A stretch of 64,000 bases of DNA from VAZQ01 sp045811525 (lineage in GTDB: Bacteria > Pseudomonadota > Alphaproteobacteria > Rhizobiales > Xanthobacteraceae). Of the stretch, positions 26,432 to 34,877 are shown in pieces. The DNA is taken from the NCBI GenBank assembly GCA_045811525.1, contig JBJMTV010000010.1, positions 1-64,000 on the forward strand. Direction: 5' to 3'. The number at the start of each line of letters is the position of its first letter. The first letter of the stretch is position 1. The notes under the pieces were generated by a model. That model saw only the letters and a list, made by a program, of their open reading frames with translations. It did not search any database and was not told the DNA's origin. Made by a program: the position numbers and the translations under genes.

Positions 26432-26510
26432 GGCTCGCCTTCTGCTGTGGCGCGAAGCTTGAGCCGGACGTCCCCGTGTCAGCAGGGCCGATCTATCCGC
26501 TTCGACAAAC

Positions 26511-27473
26511 TCACTTGAACGCACCGCTTTTCGCCAGGGCAGCCCATTTGGCGATGTCCTTCTGAAGAAACGCGGCGAGCTGCTCCGGCGACCCCCCGAC
26601 TAGACGGAAGCCCAGCGTTGCGGCCTTCTCCTTCACGTCCGGGAGCATGAGGATGCGCTGCACATCGGCATTGATTTTGGCGATGATGTCTCTGCGTACC
26701 CCTTTCGGCGCAAGCAACGCATACCAGGAGGATTCACCGAACTCGATCCCCTGCTCCTGAAAGGTTGGAACGTCCGGCACGGCGGCGGCACGCGTCGGCC
26801 CGGAAACGGCGAGCGCGCGCATCCGGCCCGCCTGAACGTTGCCGAGCGTGCCTCCGAGGGTGGGCATCCACACGGCAATCCGCCCGGCAACAAGGTCGGT
26901 GGTGAGCTGCGAGAAGCCGGTATACGGCACGTGCTGAAACTTGACCCCGGTCGCCTGGGCGAGCTGCTCGACCGAAAGATGCGAGCTCGTTCCAACGCCG
27001 AGCGACCCATAGCTGAGCTCGCCCGGATGCGCCCTGGCGTATTCGATGAGGGCGTGCACGTCGTGAAAAGGTAACGAGAGCGGGATGACCAGCACGTCGG
27101 TCGCGGTGGCGGCAAGGATGATGGGCTCGAAGTCCCTTACCGGATCGAGGTTCTGGTAAGGCGCGATGGTGACGTTGACCGCGAGCGACTGCGCGCCGAA
27201 ATGCAGGCTGTAGCCATCGGGCGGCGCCTGTGCCGCTGCCGCGGCGCCGAGATTGCCGCCGGCTCCCGCGCGGTTCTCAATGACGACGTTCTGCCCCCAC
27301 GCTTCACTGAGCTTCTGTCCCAGAATGCGTCCCAGCGTGTCGATGGTACCCCCCGCGGGGAACGCAATGATCATGCGCACGGGGCGGTCGGGATAGTTCT
27401 GCGCGGTGCTGATGCTCACCCAGGCGAGCAACGCTGCAAGCACACCCGCGCCTATCAACGTTCTCGATGCCAT
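26511..27473 (-). CDS. Bug-type (TctC) tripartite transporter substrate-binding protein
   Basis: A 320-residue periplasmic receptor with a signal peptide (MASRTLIGAGVLAALLAWVS). The mature part begins NYPDRPVRMIIAFPAGGTIDTLGR, the Bug signature, and has VENRAGAGGN-type sequence (IENRAGAGGNLG) and GVGTSSHLS. Bug proteins bind carboxylates or aromatics and deliver them to TctAB permeases; none is nearby, as is common for the expanded Bug family. Start at 27473 gives the signal peptide; 27548 adds an unlikely extension. Confidence 0.9.
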   Translation of the reverse strand: MASRTLIGAGVLAALLAWVSISTAQNYPDRPVRMIIAFPAGGTIDTLGRILGQKLSEAWGQNVVIENRAGAGGNLGAAAAAQAPPDGYSLHFGAQSLAVNVTIAPYQNLDPVRDFEPIILAATATDVLVIPLSLPFHDVHALIEYARAHPGELSYGSLGVGTSSHLSVEQLAQATGVKFQHVPYTGFSQLTTDLVAGRIAVWMPTLGGTLGNVQAGRMRALAVSGPTRAAAVPDVPTFQEQGIEFGESSWYALLAPKGVRRDIIAKINADVQRILMLPDVKEKAATLGFRLVGGSPEQLAAFLQKDIAKWAALAKSGAFK

Positions 27474-27686
27474 GTGCCGCTCCCGGCTGTGCACGGTTTG
27501 GATTGCACCGCAATTCTGCCGAACGTTCAACGTCCGCAATGGCTGCAATCGCAGAGTTGACGATGGCCGCTGCGGGCTCAGTCAGATTGGAGTGATTGTA
27601 AGGTCTGGCGCCTCGCTTGGGCTTTACAAAGGGCGCCCACCGTCTCATGTGAAAAACGACGGTCGGTGGGCGGCGCAGGAGCCCTC

Positions 27687-28535
27687 ATGGTTAGCGTGTT
27701 TGTGCAGTCGGCGACGATCCTCCTGCGGGAGGGCCTGGAAGCGCTCCTCGTGCTGGCGGCGCTCGCTGCTTATCTCACGAAGGCGGGGGCGCAGCAGCGC
27801 CTGACGGCGCTTTATGCCGGAGCGGCCGCAGCGGTGCTCGCGAGCATCGTTGCCGCGGCGGCATTCGCGATGTTCAACAACGGAATGCATAACGACCTGC
27901 TCGAGGCGTTCATTATCCTGCTCGCCGCCGCGTTGATGCTCTATGTCAGCGGCTGGCTGCTGCTCCGGCAAGATCCCAAAGCCTGGCAGGGATTTCTGAA
28001 GACCAAGGCCGACGCGGCACTGCTGCGGCAAACCGGGCTCGCCGTGGCCACACTGGCGTTTCTCGCCGTGTTCAGGGAGGGTGCGGAGACGGTCCTGTTC
28101 ATTCATGCGCTCGCCAGCACGGTGGGCGGTTACAGCCTCCCCCTTGTTGCCGGCCTGCTCGCCGCGAGCGCCGGTCTCGTCGCGCTGTTCGCCATCATCA
28201 ACGTGATTGCCCAAAAGTTGCCGCTGCGCCCCTTGTTCATCGTAACGTCGGGCTTCTTGTTCGTGATGGCCATCAAGTTCATTGGCGAGGCCATTCAGGA
28301 ATTCCAGGAGCAGCTGATCCTCCCCTATAACGTCTTGGCAAAAACCAGCTGGCTCACCACCATCGGCTTCAACCCGACGCTCGAAGCGATTGGGATGCAG
28401 CTTCTGGTGATTGTGCTGGCGCTCATAACATTCTTTCTGCTGGACCGGCGTGCGCGGCAGGCAGGGCAAGCTAACCCAGCAGAGGACAACGCGGCGGCGG
28501 ACACGGCGGCCCGGCCGCGCGCAGCAGCGAGCTGA
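27687..28535 (+). CDS. FTR1-family iron permease
   Basis: A 282-residue inner-membrane permease with about seven hydrophobic segments. The two REGLE-type motifs that carry iron are at REGLEALL (residues 14-21) and FREGAETVLF (about 133-142). These proteins import ferric or ferrous iron, as EfeU does with EfeO and EfeB. No efeO, efeB or cytochrome partner is adjacent, so it is an orphan FTR1. ATG at 27687 follows GCAGGAG. The charged tail (about 255-282) is Ala-rich. Convergent with the methyltransferase gene (10-bp gap). Confidence 0.9.
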   Translation: MVSVFVQSATILLREGLEALLVLAALAAYLTKAGAQQRLTALYAGAAAAVLASIVAAAAFAMFNNGMHNDLLEAFIILLAAALMLYVSGWLLLRQDPKAWQGFLKTKADAALLRQTGLAVATLAFLAVFREGAETVLFIHALASTVGGYSLPLVAGLLAASAGLVALFAIINVIAQKLPLRPLFIVTSGFLFVMAIKFIGEAIQEFQEQLILPYNVLAKTSWLTTIGFNPTLEAIGMQLLVIVLALITFFLLDRRARQAGQANPAEDNAAADTAARPRAAAS

Positions 28536-28545
28536 CGGGCTCACG

Positions 28546-29418
28546 TCAGCCCAGCCGGCGGCGCAGGATGATGTTCAATTTCGTGCGTCGTGCGAGCGTA
28601 TAGCCGCGCTCCTGCAGGAGCGACAAAAGATCGGTGCGCCACGACTGCGGGGCGTTCTCGATGATGATGAGCCGGGGCCAGAGCGTTTCCGGCGCAGCAT
28701 GAAAGAACGGCACGAGGATAGCGTCCTCCGCGCCTTCAGCATCGATCTTGAGAGCATCGATCCCTGCAATCCGCTCTTCATCGAGCACGTCGAGCAGCGT
28801 GCGGCATTCGACGACCCCCGCGGCATCATCTCTTGAGTGGTCCGCATCTTGTGAGTGGCCCGGCCTCAAGGCTCGGGTGCGTGTACCCCCACGATCACGC
28901 GAATTGACCTCCAGGGTGACGAGCTCGCGTTTGTCGCCCAGCGCCACCGGGATCACGCGGATCGGCACGTCGGGGTTGGCGGCGATGTTGAAGCGCAATC
29001 GCCGCAGGTTTTCTGGCTCCGGCTCGATGGCGAGGATTTGCGCGGATGCCCCTGCATGAGAGGCCACCAAAAACGAGAACAACCCGACGTTCGCGCCGAC
29101 ATCGACGAAAACAAAAGTGCGCCCTGCTGCTCGGACTTCGTCAACTTGTTTGAACAATTCGGCTCGTTCCGGAGCCTCATACATCTGCGGCGTGAACAGG
29201 GCATTCTTCTCGCATCCATTGCGCCGCGGGTGCAGCCGCATGCGCAGTCCCCAGCGCACGACATCAAGACCGTCGTCATCGGCTATTCGCATGGTCACGA
29301 TGCGCCGCAAGCCAATGGCGAGGCGCAATCCGAGCCAATTGTCGGGCAAGCGGCTCGTTGCGGCGATCACCGCGCTCTCGAGCCATCCCGGCGTCTGCTG
29401 GCCATAAGCTTGCGTCAT
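28546..29418 (-). CDS. FkbM-family methyltransferase
   Basis: A 290-residue SAM-dependent methyltransferase of the FkbM family. Key parts are the motif I segment FVFVDVGANVGLFSFLVA, the acidic loop IEPEPENLRRLRFN, and the C-terminal LKIDAEGAEDAIL with IIIENAP. Members O-methylate sugars or polyketides, often in surface glycans. The 200-235 region (SRDRGGTRTRALRPGHSQDA and on) is basic and longer than usual, and could be a lineage insertion. GTG at 29436 is an alternative start. No glycan cluster surrounds it. Confidence 0.87.
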   Translation of the reverse strand: MTQAYGQQTPGWLESAVIAATSRLPDNWLGLRLAIGLRRIVTMRIADDDGLDVVRWGLRMRLHPRRNGCEKNALFTPQMYEAPERAELFKQVDEVRAAGRTFVFVDVGANVGLFSFLVASHAGASAQILAIEPEPENLRRLRFNIAANPDVPIRVIPVALGDKRELVTLEVNSRDRGGTRTRALRPGHSQDADHSRDDAAGVVECRTLLDVLDEERIAGIDALKIDAEGAEDAILVPFFHAAPETLWPRLIIIENAPQSWRTDLLSLLQERGYTLARRTKLNIILRRRLG

Positions 29419-29474
29419 GCAGCGAGAAATAAGCACGCCTTGGCGGGGCCGAACAGGCAGCAGGCATGAGGTCC

Positions 29475-29587
29475 CGTAGGGCGGGTAACTTCAGAGACCT
29501 GAGAGTAGGGCGGGTTAGGCGCGCTCTTGCGCCGTAACCCGCCGCGCGGGCCGATGGCGGATTACGCTGCCGCTAATCCGCCCTACG
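29475..29587. repeat. GTAGGGCGGGTTA palindromic repeat cluster
   Basis: One hairpin pairs GGCGGGTTAGGCGC (29509-29522) with GCGCCGTAACCCGCC (29529-29543); a second pairs GGCGGATTA (29556-29564) with TAATCCGCC (29574-29582). A partial copy, GTAGGGCGGGTAA, starts at 29476. This type of repeat is common between genes in Bradyrhizobium-like genomes. Confidence 0.82.
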
Positions 29588-29630
29588 CCGTCGTTCTGTT
29601 TTTCGCAATTCATAGCGCGAGGCGCGCGGG

Positions 29631-30494
29631 TTAGAAGCCGTGCAGGCGCGCCGGGTTGTCGGCCAGCACCTTGCGCCGGACAACCGGATCGGGCGTGACG
29701 CGATAGAGAAACTCAAGAAGCTCGGTGTCGTTTGGCATCGGCTTGGTGTACATCACATGCGGCCAGTCGGTGCTCCAGATCGCCCGATCCGGCGCCACAT
29801 CGATAAAGCTCCGCGCGATCGGCGCGACGTCATCCCAGATTGCGCTCTGCTCCGTCACGCGGTCAGGATTGGAGACCATCACCCACCAGTTGTCGCGCTT
29901 AAGCATCGCACGCAGCAGCCGCATGGTCGGATGGTCAACCCCGCCTTTGACGTCGGGATGTCCCATGTGGTCGATCACCATCGGAATGTTCGGCTTGGCC
30001 AGAAGCGCCTCGAGCTCGGACCATTCCTCGCCGACCGCATGAACCCTGGCATGCCAGCCGAGCTCGCTGATGCGGGCGATGGACCGCTCGAAGCTCGCGG
30101 CTGACGGCACGATCTTGAGCTGCTTCCAGAAATTGAAACGGGCGCCGCGAACACCCGCCTCGTGCATCTCGCGCAGCTCGCGGTCGCTGGTGTTGTCGTC
30201 CATGATCACGATGCCGCGATAGTTGGGGCGGCCTTTGAGTGCATCGATAACGACGCGGTTATCGCTGCCGTAGGCGGTGGCCTGCACGAACACGCCGCGT
30301 TCCAGTCCCAAGGCGCGATGCATGCGCTCGACCGCGTCGGCATTGGCTTCGGCATCCGGCACATAGGCGGCGCCGCTGCGGGTCGGATAACGGTCGATTG
30401 GGCCGAAGACGTGCGCCTGGCAGTCGCAGCTTCCCTTCGGCGGCGGCTCCACAGGCATGCGGGTGTCGCTGCGAAATTTGGCGAACGCGCTCAT
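29631..30494 (-). CDS. Amidohydrolase family protein (LigI/PDC hydrolase-like)
   Basis: A 287-residue TIM-barrel amidohydrolase of the COG3618 type, related to 2-pyrone-4,6-dicarboxylate lactonase. N-terminal CDCQAHVFGP, PNYRGIVIMDD, GVRGARFNFWKQ, VIDHMGHPDVKGG and IWSTDWPHVM mark the family. Such enzymes open lactones in aromatic degradation. It is the last gene of an operon with an ABC transporter, 12 bp after the binding-protein gene, which suggests it processes the imported compound. Exact substrate is not determined. Confidence 0.88.
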   Translation of the reverse strand: MSAFAKFRSDTRMPVEPPPKGSCDCQAHVFGPIDRYPTRSGAAYVPDAEANADAVERMHRALGLERGVFVQATAYGSDNRVVIDALKGRPNYRGIVIMDDNTSDRELREMHEAGVRGARFNFWKQLKIVPSAASFERSIARISELGWHARVHAVGEEWSELEALLAKPNIPMVIDHMGHPDVKGGVDHPTMRLLRAMLKRDNWWVMVSNPDRVTEQSAIWDDVAPIARSFIDVAPDRAIWSTDWPHVMYTKPMPNDTELLEFLYRVTPDPVVRRKVLADNPARLHGF

Positions 30495-30506
30495 CTCTTT
30501 GCTCTC

Positions 30507-31571
30507 TTATTTCCAGTTGCGGGCGAGCTCGCGTACCTTGCCCTGATCGAACTTGTTGATGTCGTCGATGAGATCGTTGGTCACCAGATCGCTCGCCTGG
30601 AGCGGACGCGCAATGACGCCTTCCTCCTGGAACATGTTGATGTAGGTCTGGATGCCGGCCATGTCGGCGAGGCCGTAACGCTTGTCGCTGTGCTTCTCGA
30701 CGCTGTAGAGCGGCAGCAGCGCATTCATCTCGATCATGCCGCGTTTGAGGGCCTCCTCATCAGTGCCCGGAGGCTTGCCGGCCGGATTGGAGCTCCAATA
30801 CATCCGCAACGCCGCTTCCGGATTTTCCAGCATGAAGACAGTGGCCTTGGCCATGGTGCGACCGAACTTCGTCAACGCTTCGCGCTTGTCGGCGAGCGTC
30901 TTGTCGGATGCGAAAAAGCCACCGCTGCCAATCTCGGCGACGGTCGGGTGATAGAGAAAGCGCAGATTCATGCCGGCCCGCATCATGCTGGCATATGCCG
31001 CGGTCCACATCGAGAGCGCCTGTACCTGACCGCTGCGCAGCGCTGCCACTGCGCCGTCACCGAGACCGACCGGGCGGAAAATGTCCTCGATCGGCACGCC
31101 ATTCTTGCGCAGCGCCGAGCGTGCAACGATCAAGGAGGCGCTCGCCATGTTGGAGACGCCGATCTTCTTGCCCTTGAGATCGGCGATGGAGTGGATCGAG
31201 CTCTCTGCCGGCACCGCGATGTGATAGATCAGCCGCGAGAATTGCGTATAGAACATCTTGCCGCGGATGCCCTTGTCGTAGCCTTCGATCGGCGGCTCCT
31301 GCGTGACCTGGCCCACGTCGGCGCCACCCGATGCGGTGATCTGCGTTGCTTGCGGCCCTCCCGTGCTGAACCGCACCTCGACCTCCAATCCCTCTTCTTT
31401 GGCAAAACCTGCCTTCTCCGAGATGAGGTTGAGGATGTTGCTCAGGTCGGGGGCCGGGAAACCCGCTTGTTGCACGAGCCGCGTTTGCGCCCATGCCGTA
31501 TGGTCCGGCGTGATGCCCAGAGCGAGCAGCAGGCCGAGGCTGGCGAGTTTCCAATGCATGATCCTGCGCAT
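30507..31571 (-). CDS. ABC transporter substrate-binding protein (NMT1/TauA-like)
   Basis: A 354-residue periplasmic binding protein. MRRIMHWKLASLGLLLALGI is a signal peptide with likely cleavage after AWA-Q (near 28). The mature domain (QAGFPAPDLSNILNLISEKA) and IADLKGKKIGVSNMAS are typical of the NitT/TauT (NMT1/THI5-like) clade, which binds sulfonates, nitrate, pyrimidine precursors or aromatics. Operon order is ATPase, permease, receptor, amidohydrolase. The receptor decides specificity, but its pocket cannot be read from sequence. Confidence 0.88.
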   Translation of the reverse strand: MRRIMHWKLASLGLLLALGITPDHTAWAQTRLVQQAGFPAPDLSNILNLISEKAGFAKEEGLEVEVRFSTGGPQATQITASGGADVGQVTQEPPIEGYDKGIRGKMFYTQFSRLIYHIAVPAESSIHSIADLKGKKIGVSNMASASLIVARSALRKNGVPIEDIFRPVGLGDGAVAALRSGQVQALSMWTAAYASMMRAGMNLRFLYHPTVAEIGSGGFFASDKTLADKREALTKFGRTMAKATVFMLENPEAALRMYWSSNPAGKPPGTDEEALKRGMIEMNALLPLYSVEKHSDKRYGLADMAGIQTYINMFQEEGVIARPLQASDLVTNDLIDDINKFDQGKVRELARNWK

Positions 31572-31604
31572 GTGCGTCCTCCCGTGTTGCGCGGTCGCTT
31601 GCCG

Positions 31605-32444
31605 CTATGTGCCCTGCTCCGCCGCCGCCGCGCGATGCGACCAAAAGGCATATTTGTGGGCCGCGAAACGCAAGGCGGCATCGAGCACGATGCCGATCAG
31701 TGAGAGATAGAAGAGCACCGAGAATACGCCCGGCACGTCGATCGAGGCCTGCCGCTGGATGATCAGGCTGCCGAGTCCCTGTGAAGCGCCGATGAACTCG
31801 CCGACAATGGCGCCGATCACGGCAAAGATGATCGCGGTCTCGAGGCCGGCGAACAGATACGGCAACATGCTTGGCAATCGCACCTTCATGAATGTCTGCA
31901 GCTGACTTGCCTTCAGGGCGCGCATCAACAGCAGCATGCGCGGCTCGACCGTCTTCAACCCGGCCACCACGTTCACCAGGATCGGAAAGAATGCGATCAG
32001 CCCCGCCGTGAGCGCCTTCGACTGCATGCCGTAACCCACCCAAATGATCATCAGCGGCGCGACCGCGACCTTGGGTATCGTCTGCAGCGCGAGGATATAC
32101 GGATAGACAATGCGCTCGAACCTCGGTGCGAGGCCGACCGCGCAGCCGAGCCCGATCCCGAGAATCGCCGCCAGGATAAAGCCCAGCAGCGTCTCCAAGA
32201 CAGTCACTTGAACGTGGACGAAAATCAATCCGGTCACCGCATCGGTGATGATGCGTTCTATGATCTCGCTTGGCGTTGGCAGAATGAACTGCGGCACATC
32301 GAACACCCGCAGGCAGCCTTCCCAAATGGCCAGGAACACAATCAGGCCGATCAGCGGGCCCAGCCGGTCGTGTAGAATTGCGGCGGACCGTCGTGGCGAG
32401 GATGCCGACACGACCTCGGACTCGCGCACAGTCGGCTCGCTCAT
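31605..32444 (-). CDS. ABC transporter permease (SsuC/TauC-like)
   Basis: A 279-residue inner-membrane permease with about six transmembrane segments and the binding-protein-dependent transport (EAA-like) loop near residues 175-195 (LMRALKASQLQTFMKVRLPS). It forms the channel of the NitT/TauT-type importer. The start overlaps the stop of the ATPase gene by 4 bp (ATGA at 32444-32441), so they are translationally coupled. The receptor gene follows after 33 bp. Confidence 0.92.
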   Translation of the reverse strand: MSEPTVRESEVVSASSPRRSAAILHDRLGPLIGLIVFLAIWEGCLRVFDVPQFILPTPSEIIERIITDAVTGLIFVHVQVTVLETLLGFILAAILGIGLGCAVGLAPRFERIVYPYILALQTIPKVAVAPLMIIWVGYGMQSKALTAGLIAFFPILVNVVAGLKTVEPRMLLLMRALKASQLQTFMKVRLPSMLPYLFAGLETAIIFAVIGAIVGEFIGASQGLGSLIIQRQASIDVPGVFSVLFYLSLIGIVLDAALRFAAHKYAFWSHRAAAAEQGT

Positions 32445-33238
32445 GCCGGATCAGTCCTGGCGTTCAGCAGGCGCCGCAGACGCGCAACATGCTCGCCAAA
32501 ATGGCCGGACGCGATCATGTCGATGCTGCGCGGGCGCGGGATATCAATCCGGACCACCTCCTTCAGCGTTGCGGGTCGTCCAGTCATCACCATGACGCGA
32601 TCCGAAAGGAACACGGCTTCACTGATTGAGTGGGTCACGAAGACGACAGTAGCACCCGTCGCCATGCTGATGTTTTGCAGCTCCAGGTTCATCTGCTCAC
32701 GCGTGAGGGCGTCGAGCGCACCAAATGGCTCGTCCATCAGGAGGAGCGATGGTGACAGCATCAAAGCGCGGGCGATAGCCACGCGTTGCTGCATGCCGCC
32801 GGAAAGCTCGTACGGATACTTCCGCTCAAATCCCTGCAGTCCAACCAGGGCAATCAGCTGGCCTGCCCTCTCGGCTCGTTCGGCGCGCGTCATGCGAGCG
32901 ATCTCACCGGGAAGCTCGACGTTCGATTGGATGTCGCGCCAGGGAAACAGCACCGGGTCCTGGAACACGATGCCAAAATCCGTTGCGCCATTTTTCGCCT
33001 GCCGCTTGCCGAACATTACTGTTCCAGTGGTGGGAGCGAGAAGTCCGGCAATGATCAGAAGGAGCGTGCTCTTGCCACATCCTGAGGGCCCAAGGATGGA
33101 CGCGAACTCGCCGCGTCTAACGCTGAGCGAGAGGTCCTCGATCGCTCGAACCGGCCGCCCGTCGCGCGCGGAATAGGTTTTCGAAACGGCTTCAACGCAC
33201 AGGAAAAGCGACTCGGCGTCCGCCCGCTCGTTGGACAT
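32441..33238 (-). CDS. ABC transporter ATP-binding protein (SsuB/TauB-like)
   Basis: A 265-residue ATPase. Walker A GPSGCGKSTLLL, Q-loop FQDPVLFPW, signature LSGGMQQRVAIARAL, Walker B LLLMDEPFGALD and switch histidine in VFVTHS are all present, so it should be active. Start at 33238 (MSNERADAES) is supported by an AGGGAAG motif; a frame opening at 33310 is longer. First gene of the four-gene import operon. Confidence 0.93.
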   Translation of the reverse strand: MSNERADAESLFLCVEAVSKTYSARDGRPVRAIEDLSLSVRRGEFASILGPSGCGKSTLLLIIAGLLAPTTGTVMFGKRQAKNGATDFGIVFQDPVLFPWRDIQSNVELPGEIARMTRAERAERAGQLIALVGLQGFERKYPYELSGGMQQRVAIARALMLSPSLLLMDEPFGALDALTREQMNLELQNISMATGATVVFVTHSISEAVFLSDRVMVMTGRPATLKEVVRIDIPRPRSIDMIASGHFGEHVARLRRLLNARTDPA

Positions 33239-33347
33239 GCCTAAGCTTCCCTGCGCGACTGCACGATGGGCCATGCCGGCGAGCCGGGCAAAACGCCCAG
33301 CCGTGGCCACCCATCAGCCCCGTGATCGAACAGCCCTCGGCTCGCCG

Positions 33348-33734
33348 TCAGGGTTGCCGCACGAGCCGCGCACACACGGTGCGCGGAGAGGGCGCCGCTT
33401 CGCTGTAACAGTAGTCGAGTGTGTTCTCGTCAATCAGCCGAAAAATGTAAGTCCCTTCGTCGTCCGATCCCATCATCAGTTGAGCGCCGGGCGTGAACGC
33501 GCCCCACAACGGCTCCTCTTGATCACCGCCGGGGTTCGAGCGTTTCAATCGCCCGGCAAAGGTGTTGCCCTGCTGCTCGGTTATGACCAGGGTGGCGAGA
33601 CCGCCGCGCCGGCCTTCGACTTTGGCGATCCGCTCTCGTTGTCCCGTCCATGTGCCGACCAGCAATGGTCCATCGGCGCCAAGCGCCGGCCATGAAACCA
33701 GTGCGGCGAGCGATAAGTACAGCAACGCTTTCAT
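33348..33734 (-). CDS. Small secreted hypothetical protein
   Basis: A 128-residue protein with a signal peptide (MKALLYLSLAALVSWPALGA) and a mature part of beta-strand character (LLVGTWTGQRERI, NTFAGRLKRSN, GTYIFRLIDENTLDYCYSE). One disulfide-capable cysteine pair (Cys in DYCYSE and in TVCARL). ATG at 33734 follows GGGGAGG. No family recognised; the fold resembles small periplasmic lipocalin-like or THAP-like domains only in outline. Not coupled to neighbours. Confidence 0.7.
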   Translation of the reverse strand: MKALLYLSLAALVSWPALGADGPLLVGTWTGQRERIAKVEGRRGGLATLVITEQQGNTFAGRLKRSNPGGDQEEPLWGAFTPGAQLMMGSDDEGTYIFRLIDENTLDYCYSEAAPSPRTVCARLVRQP

Positions 33735-33910
33735 TGGGAAGCCTCCCCTCTGGAATGCGGCCCAGCCTCCGGGCAATTGGGCCACCAGACTAGGATCGGG
33801 GCGATGAGGACGCCAGAGAGGAAGTTGCTGCAGAGCTTGTCGTAGGGCCTCGCAATTCGCTGCGGCTACCACAGTCTATGACAGCTGCTCGAGCTGCCCG
33901 GTGCGGGGTT

Positions 33911-33960
33911 GTCACCCATGTCTCCGGTACGTTCTGGCACCTATGTGTCCGGGCTGGACA
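33911..33960. mobile_element. Possible IS481-type terminal region
   Basis: Two related words, ACCCATGTCTCCGG (33914-33927) and ACCTATGTGTCCGG (33939-33952), are followed by GCTGGACA. This arrangement resembles the ends of IS481-family elements that are common in rhizobia. No transposase is present, so it would be a solo end or scar. The identification is from memory and is tentative. Confidence 0.35.
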
Positions 33961-33970
33961 AATATGCGGG

Positions 33971-34015
33971 TGGCGCACCCGACAGGATTCGATCCTGTGA
34001 CCTCCGCCTTCGGAG
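33971..34015 (-). pseudogene. 3' half of a tRNA-Arg gene (remnant)
   Basis: Read on the minus strand, CTCCGAAGGCGGAGGTCACA leads into GGATCGAATCCTGTCGGGTG and then CGCCA. This matches the anticodon loop (CCG), the variable region, the T arm and the acceptor 3' strand with encoded CCA. The 5' half (acceptor and D arms) is absent, and T54 is replaced by A. Such 3'-half copies are the usual trace of integrative-element insertion or excision. Confidence 0.7.
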
Positions 34016-34057
34016 GGCTCGTGGGGGCTGACCGAAGCACCGTCATCGCGAGGCGTC

Positions 34058-34528
34058 TCAGCGCGCGGGATGAACCGCCTCTGAATCCGCACGAGGGGCG
34101 ATCTCGTCCGACGGAGAAGGCGCGGCCAGAGCGTCGTAGCCCTGCGTGTTGAATTGAATCATGCAAAAGCCATGTCCAAACGGATCTGCCATCATCGCGA
34201 TACGGCCATACGGAGTCTCCCGCGCCGGATCCTCCAAGCTGGCGCCCGCCGCTAGGGCTTTCTGCACCGCTTCTTCGAGGTGGTGAACGACGACATCAGG
34301 ATGGATCGGCGTCCAGTGTCGACCATATCGCCGGAGATCGTTTCCGGCCCCGACTTCTCCGGACGGCTTGCTCAAAAGGTAGACGGGGACTGGCCAGCCC
34401 GCCAACTCAATGGCATCGACCCCGAAGCGCCGGGCGGCGCGGAGTCCAAACGCCGTCGTATAGAAGCGCTCGGCCGCCTCCAGGTCGGGGACATCAATGT
34501 TGATCAAGAGCTCAATCGCGGGCCTCAC
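34058..34528 (-). CDS. VOC-family (glyoxalase-like) protein
   Basis: A 156-residue vicinal-oxygen-chelate protein made of two beta-alpha-beta-beta-beta modules: IELLINIDVPDLEAAERFYT and HHLEEAVQKALAAGASLEDP with IAMMADPFGHGFCMIQ. It probably binds a small hydrophobic or thiol-conjugated ligand; no enzyme activity can be assigned. GTG at 34528 follows an AAGGAAAGG; TTG at 34534 is the alternative. It is last in a minus-strand unit with ArsR, SRPBCC and a small membrane protein. Confidence 0.85.
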   Translation of the reverse strand: MRPAIELLINIDVPDLEAAERFYTTAFGLRAARRFGVDAIELAGWPVPVYLLSKPSGEVGAGNDLRRYGRHWTPIHPDVVVHHLEEAVQKALAAGASLEDPARETPYGRIAMMADPFGHGFCMIQFNTQGYDALAAPSPSDEIAPRADSEAVHPAR

Positions 34529-34622
34529 GAGCAACCTTTCCTTGAGCGCCGAAGGCGTTCAGCGCCACGGCCGCCTGGATCAGCGCCTTCAATGCTTCCT
34601 CGTCGATTTCCTGGCCCTCGTC

Positions 34623-34844
34623 CTATCCGGCAACGCGTCGCCTACCGCGCCACTTCGTGGCATAGGGCAGGATGAACATGTAGAGCCCGCTGAACAGGAG
34701 CAAGAACAGGGGGGCCAGCGGCGAATAGGTCAACCATAGGGGAGGTTGCCCAACTGCCATGGCCACGAAGTTGGCGATCACGGTGAGCGTGAAAGCGATA
34801 GATACCCAGCGGTGGATCTGTCGAATCCATATGCTCATAATCAA
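34623..34844 (-). CDS. Small two-pass membrane protein, hypothetical
   Basis: A 73-residue protein (MIMSIWIRQIHRWVSIAFTL, with ATG also at 34838) containing two transmembrane helices (about 12-32 and 40-60) and a basic C-terminus (KWRGRRRVAG). The RQIHRW start followed by VIANFVAMAVGQPP is familiar from small uncharacterised proteins encoded next to ArsR-SRPBCC pairs in rhizobia. It lies between the SRPBCC and VOC genes. No function known. Confidence 0.75.
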   Translation of the reverse strand: MIMSIWIRQIHRWVSIAFTLTVIANFVAMAVGQPPLWLTYSPLAPLFLLLFSGLYMFILPYATKWRGRRRVAG

Positions 34845-34877
34845 GACCTCCTCTCGAACGAAGCGACGCCGAGGGCT

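Larger units (their letters stand above)
33735..34057. other. Gene-poor stretch with IS end and tRNA remnant
   Basis: About 320 bp with no convincing gene. It holds the IS481-like end (33911-33960) and the tRNA-Arg 3' half (33971-34015). The rest shows no recognised structure. Confidence 0.6.

Noticed and set aside
29475..29587. Intergenic noncoding RNA
   Set aside because: The inverted repeats belong to a common dispersed repeat type and there is no promoter or terminator evidence for a separate RNA.
33971..34015. Intact tRNA-Arg gene
   Set aside because: The 5' acceptor and D arms are missing, so it cannot fold as a tRNA.
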